From CAZHBD01 sp964530555 (GTDB lineage: Bacteria > Patescibacteriota > Saccharimonadia > Saccharimonadales > AWTP1-31): a stretch of 25,768 nucleotides of DNA. The notes under the pieces are model-generated. The model was not told the origin of the DNA and ran no database searches. It saw only the letters and a list, made by a program, of their open reading frames with translations. The position numbers and the translations under genes were made by a program. Shown piece by piece: positions 22,869 through 25,768 of this stretch (positions within the stretch are counted from its first letter, which is position 1; every line of letters begins with the position of its first letter). The DNA lies in contig CAZHBD010000008.1 in NCBI GenBank assembly GCA_964530555.1, positions 1 through 25,768 of the forward strand, given 5' to 3'.

Positions 22869-23666
22869 ATGAAAGCAAAAAAGATAAAATCTATCACTCC
22901 GCAAAGTTTACGAAAATGGAACCTCTCGCTAGCAGCGCTGCATACCGTGCAGGCAGTGGTTATTGTTGTGCTCAGCAAATCTAGTGGCTGGCCGGTTACT
23001 ACCAACTACCTGACCCTTGATGAGGTAGCGAGCAAGCTGTCGGGAAAACCGGTGTTGGCTTCTGCAACTCAAACGTTATTCTCAATTAATCTGGCCTATA
23101 TGGTAGCAGCCTTTTTCCTGATGTCTGCTTTGGCGCACGTCATCATTGCAACCCTCTACCGACGGCGTTACGAGGCGGATCTCGGCAAGGGAATCAACCG
23201 CGCACGCTGGATAGAGTATGGCTTTAGTGCCAGCACAATGATGGTGGGCATCGGGCTACTTAGTGGCATCTACGATCTATCGAGCATGCTCATGATCTTC
23301 GTGCTTGTACTCATCATGAATCTCATGGGCCTTGTTATGGAAGTATCCAACTCGGGCAACAGAAAACCAAATTGGCTAACGTACTGGATCGGCTGTTTGG
23401 CTGGCATTGTGCCATGGATTGTTCTGGGCATCTACACTTGGGGCGCAACAGTCTATGGCTCAGGGAATATTCCTACCTTTGTGTACTGGATCTACGTAAG
23501 TATCTTCCTGTTCTTCAACAGTTTTGCCGTCAATATGTACCTGCAATACAAACGATCTGGTCGCTGGGCTGACTATCTCTATGGCGAACGAGTCTACATG
23601 ATCCTGAGCTTGGTCGCTAAAAGCGCCCTGGCATGGCAGGTTTTTGCTGGTACGCTTCGGCCGTAA
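22869..23666 (+). CDS. Heliorhodopsin (retinal-binding seven-helix photoreceptor)
   Basis: Member of the heliorhodopsin family, inverted in the membrane relative to type-1 rhodopsins and thought to be a light sensor, not an ion pump. The last helix has SLVAKSALAWQVFAGTL with Lys251 as the retinal Schiff-base lysine. RWIEYGFSAS carries the counterion Glu116. IGCLAGIVPWI, SIFLFFNSFAVNMYLQYK and YLYGERVYMILSL match conserved family blocks. Histidines at 25 and 90 fit the internal His pair of the family. Seven membrane segments fit the 265 residues. An upstream in-frame ATG at 22833 lies before the -10 and is rejected. rsmE follows after 3 bp. No retinal-making gene is in the window. Confidence 0.93.
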   Translation: MKAKKIKSITPQSLRKWNLSLAALHTVQAVVIVVLSKSSGWPVTTNYLTLDEVASKLSGKPVLASATQTLFSINLAYMVAAFFLMSALAHVIIATLYRRRYEADLGKGINRARWIEYGFSASTMMVGIGLLSGIYDLSSMLMIFVLVLIMNLMGLVMEVSNSGNRKPNWLTYWIGCLAGIVPWIVLGIYTWGATVYGSGNIPTFVYWIYVSIFLFFNSFAVNMYLQYKRSGRWADYLYGERVYMILSLVAKSALAWQVFAGTLRP

Positions 23667-23669
23667 GAC

Positions 23670-24353
23670 ATGAAGCTGCATCGTTTTTATATTCCTGATC
23701 TAGAGCTCAAACAAACGTTGTGGCTCCAGCAGCCTGAACTGTTGCGTCAGTGGTCGGCAGTTTTACGGTTTCGTCCTGGCCAGCAAGTAGTCTTGTTTGA
23801 CGGCAAGAGACAAGAACGTCTCTACAAGCTCGTCGCCATCGATAAACACGAGGCTCAGCTTGCCCACGTAACCGATATGGTACCAAAACTACCCAAGCGC
23901 GACATAACTCTGCTTTGGGCGTTACTGACCAAAGACAAGAATGACTGGGTGTTGCAGAAGGCGACAGAACTGGGCGTGAAACACTTCGTACCCCTGATAA
24001 CTGAGCGTACGACCAAGACAGGCTTCAATGTAGAACGAGCTAGAAGAATAATTATTGAAGCTGTTGAGCAGTGTGGTCGGGGGGACGTTCCATCGTTGCG
24101 CGAACCGCTGCAACTTGTCACGGCCATTACTGAGCTAAGGGATAAGCTCACGCTCCACGTGTGTGAGGCTGGTGGTGAAGGGGTGGCCGCCGGCGAGGAT
24201 AATATTGGTATTTTGGTGGGCCCTGAAGGGGGCTGGTCGGACGATGAAAAACGATATTTTCATGAGCAGAAACTCACTATACTCGATCTACACGACTTTA
24301 CCTTGCGGGCTGAAACTGCAGCGATTGCTGCTGCGCTAAAACTGTTACAATAG
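23670..24353 (+). CDS. rsmE: 16S rRNA (uracil-1498-N3)-methyltransferase RsmE
   Basis: SPOUT-class methyltransferase that modifies U1498 in the decoding region of 16S rRNA. The N-terminal PUA-like domain begins HRFYIPD and includes LRFRPGQQVVLFDG. The SPOUT domain has LQKATELGVKHFVPL, EAVEQCGRGDVPSL, LVGPEGGWSDDE (about 190-201) and LRAETAAIAA at the knot. At 227 residues it is a little shorter than average. The ATG is 3 bp after the heliorhodopsin stop and no separate -10 is seen, so it probably depends on the heliorhodopsin promoter. Confidence 0.94.
   Translation: MKLHRFYIPDLELKQTLWLQQPELLRQWSAVLRFRPGQQVVLFDGKRQERLYKLVAIDKHEAQLAHVTDMVPKLPKRDITLLWALLTKDKNDWVLQKATELGVKHFVPLITERTTKTGFNVERARRIIIEAVEQCGRGDVPSLREPLQLVTAITELRDKLTLHVCEAGGEGVAAGEDNIGILVGPEGGWSDDEKRYFHEQKLTILDLHDFTLRAETAAIAAALKLLQ
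24343..24351 (+). promoter_or_regulatory. Extended -10 promoter of the nuclease gene (leaderless type)
   Basis: TGT plus TACAAT (24346-24351) overlaps the TAG stop of rsmE by one base and ends 9 nt before the next ATG. No Shine-Dalgarno lies in between. Confidence 0.55.
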
Positions 24354-24360
24354 ATAGACT

Positions 24361-25149
24361 ATGAGCTATTGGAGGGAACGCAGCCAGCCCTATAAACCTG
24401 GCCAAAAAACGCCGTTTAAGGTGAGTCGCAGTAAGATTGAGTTGTATAAACAGTGTCCTCGTTGCTTTTGGCTTGATGTCCGCCTAAAGATAACACGGCC
24501 CAGTAGCCCGCCATTTAACATCAACAAGGCTATCGATGAGCTTCTAAAAAAGGAGTTTGACAGTTATCGTTTGCAGCAAAAGCCACACCCTTGGATGATC
24601 CAAAATAACATCCAAGCGATACCAATGCAGCATGACAACTTAGAAACGTGGCGGCACAATTTTACCGGTGTCTTTACCCTCCATAAACCTACCAATTTGC
24701 ACGTCTTCGGAGCGATTGATGATTTGTGGATAGGCGATGACGACAAGCTGATAGTTGTCGATTACAAAGCTACAGCCAAAGATAAAGAAGTATCTATCGA
24801 TAGCGACTGGCAGATGAGTTACAAGCGCCAACTGGAAGTTTATCAGTGGTTATTGCGGCAAAATGGCTTCGAAGTCAACAATACTGGTTATTTTGTGTAT
24901 ACCAACGGCCGTCTTGATTTAGATGGTTTCTTTAATAAGGTAGAGTTTACGACCAAAATTATTCCATATACCGGCAATGATGCCTGGATTGAGCCGACAC
25001 TCGAAGCCATGAAGGCCTGTATGGAGGGCGACATGCCTCCAGTTGGGCTGGCGGCTATGGGCGGAGAATGTGATTTTTGCTCCTACGCTCGTCAACGCAC
25101 TGAGCTGACTCTTGCTCATGTACAAAAAGCACGCAAATCTAAGGTATAA
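24361..25149 (+). CDS. RecB-like PD-(D/E)XK nuclease with four-cysteine pattern
   Basis: Probable DNA nuclease of the RecB/Cas4-like PD-(D/E)XK superfamily. VSRSKIELYKQCPRCFWLDVR at the N-terminus resembles the RecB nuclease entry helix. GAIDDLW gives the first metal-binding Asp (about 120-121), VVDYKAT the D-x-K pair (Asp134, Lys136), and RQLEVYQW the QxxxY motif (Gln157, Tyr161). Cysteines 32, 35, 237 and 240 bracket the fold, as in Cas4 and AddB where cysteines hold an Fe-S cluster, though those have one plus three. The 262 residues form a standalone domain with no helicase. There is no CRISPR array here. The target is unknown, but DNA repair is likely. Confidence 0.82.
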   Translation: MSYWRERSQPYKPGQKTPFKVSRSKIELYKQCPRCFWLDVRLKITRPSSPPFNINKAIDELLKKEFDSYRLQQKPHPWMIQNNIQAIPMQHDNLETWRHNFTGVFTLHKPTNLHVFGAIDDLWIGDDDKLIVVDYKATAKDKEVSIDSDWQMSYKRQLEVYQWLLRQNGFEVNNTGYFVYTNGRLDLDGFFNKVEFTTKIIPYTGNDAWIEPTLEAMKACMEGDMPPVGLAAMGGECDFCSYARQRTELTLAHVQKARKSKV

Positions 25150-25150
25150 T
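25145..25150 (+). promoter_or_regulatory. -10 element of serS (leaderless type)
   Basis: A consensus TATAAT contains the TAA stop codon of the nuclease gene and ends 6 nt before the serS ATG at 25157. Confidence 0.6.
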
Positions 25151-25156
25151 ACATCT

Positions 25157-25768
25157 ATGCTAGATATACAGTTTATCCGTGAAAATCCTGATTTGGTGGT
25201 TGAAAAATCAAAACAAAAAGGCTACAACATTGATGTCCGAAAGTTGCTAGCGCTCGATACGCAACGGCGTCAGCTTATCGAACAAATTGAGACAGTTCGC
25301 GCTCAGCGTAACGACTTATCTGCGAGTCAAAAAAATGCAAAACCATCTGCTGAGCAGATTGAACATGGCAAGGATCTTAAGCGACAGCTTGCCGAGCTCG
25401 AGGCGAGGTTCGAACCGGTCGAGGCATCGTACTTACAACTGCTTAAAGCAGTGCCCAACATGCCTCTCGATGAAGTACCAGTGGGGACGAGCGAGGACGA
25501 GAATGTTGAGGTGCGCACATGGGGTACGATCCCGAAGTTTGACTTTGAAGTCAAAAACCACGCTGAAATAGCTGAGGCAAAAGGCTGGCTAGACAAAGAA
25601 CGAGCAACAAAAATTGCTGGCGCCCGTTTTGTCTACACCAAAGGCGACTTAGTTTTACTTGAATTTGCTCTCTGGCAGTTCGGTTTTAGTGTGGTTACAA
25701 ACCAGGAAATATTACAAAAAATTATTAAAGAAAATAATTTGAGTGTTAGCGCCAAGCCATTTGTACCC
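25157..25768 (+). CDS. serS: Seryl-tRNA synthetase, N-terminal part (runs off the window)
   Basis: Class II synthetase for tRNA-Ser, cut by the window end after 204 codons with no stop. MLDIQFIRENPDLVVEKSKQ is the classic SerRS start. Residues to about 105 form the long antiparallel coiled coil that binds the tRNA variable arm, with LDTQRRQLIEQIETVRAQRN and the return helix LKRQLAELEARFEPVEA. Then come VPNMPLDEVPVGTSEDEN, the insert with KNHAEIAEAKGWLD, and GARFVYTKGDLVLLEFALWQF leading to motif 1. No Shine-Dalgarno is present. The start is fixed by the family N-terminus and the 6-nt distance from the -10. Confidence 0.95.
   Translation, partial: MLDIQFIRENPDLVVEKSKQKGYNIDVRKLLALDTQRRQLIEQIETVRAQRNDLSASQKNAKPSAEQIEHGKDLKRQLAELEARFEPVEASYLQLLKAVPNMPLDEVPVGTSEDENVEVRTWGTIPKFDFEVKNHAEIAEAKGWLDKERATKIAGARFVYTKGDLVLLEFALWQFGFSVVTNQEILQKIIKENNLSVSAKPFVP

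Noticed and set aside
24361..25149. cas4 as part of a CRISPR system
   Set aside because: No repeats, spacers or other cas genes are visible, and the cysteine layout differs from Cas4.
1..25768. Insertion sequences, phage genes, long repeats or CRISPR arrays
   Set aside because: No transposase, integrase, direct repeat array or terminal inverted repeat was seen; the coding content is continuous chromosomal housekeeping.

Overview
The window is a compact, gene-dense bacterial chromosome segment of balanced base composition. It uses the standard code: TGA ends prfA and tsf. I read it as Patescibacteria/CPR, most likely a Candidatus Saccharibacteria-like lineage. This rests on the cell being a monoderm (sortase and heliorhodopsin, no outer-membrane genes), class I (archaeal-type) LysRS, an IleS2-type IleRS, a ProRS without its editing insertion, very short intergenic spaces, and familiar operons with members missing (no pyrH between tsf and frr, no cdsA/dxr between uppS and rseP, no rpmA after rplU). 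The phylum call is inference; no rRNA or tRNA gene is visible.

Layout. 1-3310: ileS, then rplU with its own promoter and terminator. 3340-5750: parA-parB chromosome segregation genes, convergent with lepB (signal peptidase I). 5815-7784: an unrecognised multi-spanning membrane protein followed by an HtrA-type protease. 7794-10100, minus strand: rpmE (type B L31), prfA (RF1) and prmC (the methyltransferase of RF1). 10105-12491: rpsB, a 76-residue unknown gene, tsf, frr. 12503-15187: uppS, rseP and a CPBP intramembrane protease. 15190-15340: a gene-poor stretch holding a promoter, a foldable ~120-nt transcript with a mini-ORF, and a terminator. 15340-19200: an unknown gene with a frame problem, proS, greA, lysK. 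19222-22144: MacB-like ABC exporter, DUF427 protein and MsrA as one tightly coupled operon. 22141-22812, minus strand: a sortase. 22854-24353: a heliorhodopsin followed 3 bp later by rsmE. 24343 to the end: a RecB-like PD-(D/E)XK nuclease and the 5' part of serS.

The genes are mostly translation (four aminoacyl-tRNA synthetases, three ribosomal proteins, EF-Ts, RRF, RF1, PrmC, RsmE) and envelope work (UppS, LepB, RseP, HtrA, CPBP, sortase, ABC exporter). The most striking accessory gene is the heliorhodopsin. It shares a 56-bp divergent promoter region with the sortase and lies close to msrA.

The main non-coding signal is promoter layout. Thirteen start codons lie only 6-12 nt downstream of a -10 hexamer, so those messages would be leaderless or nearly so. 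Genes inside operons mostly have a Shine-Dalgarno sequence or are stop/start coupled, and rplU, rpsB and greA have longer leaders with Shine-Dalgarno sequences. This pattern also corrects several start codons (rpmE, uppS, the ABC ATPase, sortase, heliorhodopsin).
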